From an uncultured Oscillospiraceae bacterium (GTDB lineage: Bacteria > Bacillota > Clostridia > Oscillospirales > Oscillospiraceae), in NCBI GenBank assembly GCA_934567115.1, contig CAKTJA010000106.1:1-5111 (forward strand): 5,111 bases of DNA. Direction: 5' to 3'. The position numbers and the translations under genes were made by a program. The notes beneath the pieces are model-generated. The model saw only the letters and a program-made list of their open reading frames with translations, did no database searches and was not told where the DNA came from. Shown piece by piece: positions 5,010-5,111 of the stretch (its first letter is position 1; each line of letters opens with the position of its first letter).

Positions 5010-5111
5010 TCATAAGTACAGCCCGTTGCTTTCAAGCTCGTCGATCAGGTCGCCCATGATATCGACGTGGTAGGGCGTGATGATGTAGGTGTTGGCCGCG
5101 ACCTTCTTGAT
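5010..5111 (-). CDS. sepF: SepF cell division protein, C-terminal end (5' part outside window)
   Basis: The - strand frame is open from 5111 to the TGA at 5012-5010, giving the last 33 residues: IKKVAANTYIITPYHVDIMG, then DLIDELESNGLYL. The strand 'xANTYIITPYHVDI' matches the end of the SepF core (typically 'ni(Y/F)xxxPxnVei'). SepF polymerises into rings, binds the FtsZ C-terminal peptide and anchors it to the membrane during septation. Its position 22 bp upstream of a DivIVA-domain gene supports the call, since sepF and divIVA share a cluster in Gram-positive bacteria. The ylmG and ylmH genes that lie between them in Bacillus are absent here. The fragment is short, so the assignment leans partly on context. 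Confidence 0.8.
   Translation of the reverse strand: MKKVAANTYIITPYHVDIMGDLIDELESNGLYL

Noticed and set aside
4106..5059. 317-codon + strand open frame opposite the DivIVA gene, and the Ser/Ala-rich frame at 4347-4871
   Set aside because: Composition reflects the complement of coiled-coil Ala/Glu codons; DivIVA itself has a clear domain, ribosome binding site and terminator.
1..5111. CRISPR array, insertion sequence, tRNA, phage or other defence system
   Set aside because: I found no regularly spaced direct repeats, no transposase or recombinase motifs, and no cloverleaf-like sequence. Every gene-sized stretch is accounted for by core-type genes.

Overview
The window is visibly GC-rich, densely coded bacterial chromosome. 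It carries strong AAGGAGG-type ribosome binding sites, a Clostridia-style NhaC-family antiporter, and a SepF/DivIVA pair of the kind found in Gram-positive bacteria. Together these suggest a high-GC member of the Firmicutes, class Clostridia, most likely near the Oscillospiraceae (Flavonifractor/Oscillibacter-like gut anaerobes). This placement is inferred from protein character, not from a marker gene. I see no mobile element, CRISPR array, tRNA or rRNA, and no obviously transferred segment.

Layout: two genes run rightward on the + strand, the C-terminal end of an NhaC-family sodium/proton antiporter (1-423) and a small two-helix membrane protein of unknown function (490-993). A hairpin separates them. 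They converge on a leftward (- strand) set that fills the rest of the window. In transcription order this set is: the end of sepF (5111-5010), a DivIVA-domain protein (4987-4268), an intrinsic terminator (4260-4230), a HAD-superfamily phosphatase-like hydrolase (start probably 4131, end 3253), rsmI (3239-2355) and a class I SAM-dependent methyltransferase of unknown substrate (2358-1198). The convergent gap at 994-1197 holds three stem-loops that can end transcription from both sides.

Functional reading: sepF and the DivIVA-domain gene belong to the cell-division block, tethering FtsZ and marking poles or septa. The strong hairpin after the DivIVA gene separates that block from a tight three-gene cluster, HAD hydrolase-rsmI-methyltransferase. 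In that cluster the intergenic gap is 13 bp and then the last two genes overlap by 4 bp (ATGA). RsmI 2'-O-methylates C1402 of 16S rRNA. The methyltransferase is translationally coupled to it but has no assigned substrate. The HAD gene has an unusual leader: a good Shine-Dalgarno sequence lies too far from the best ATG, with a perfect 10-bp hairpin exactly between them, so folding would bring the two together.

Most of the window is ordinary core genome. The points that deserve a second look are the hairpin-spaced ribosome binding site of the HAD gene, the DivIVA variant (altered membrane-contact loop and a separate C-terminal peptide), and the methyltransferase coupled to rsmI.
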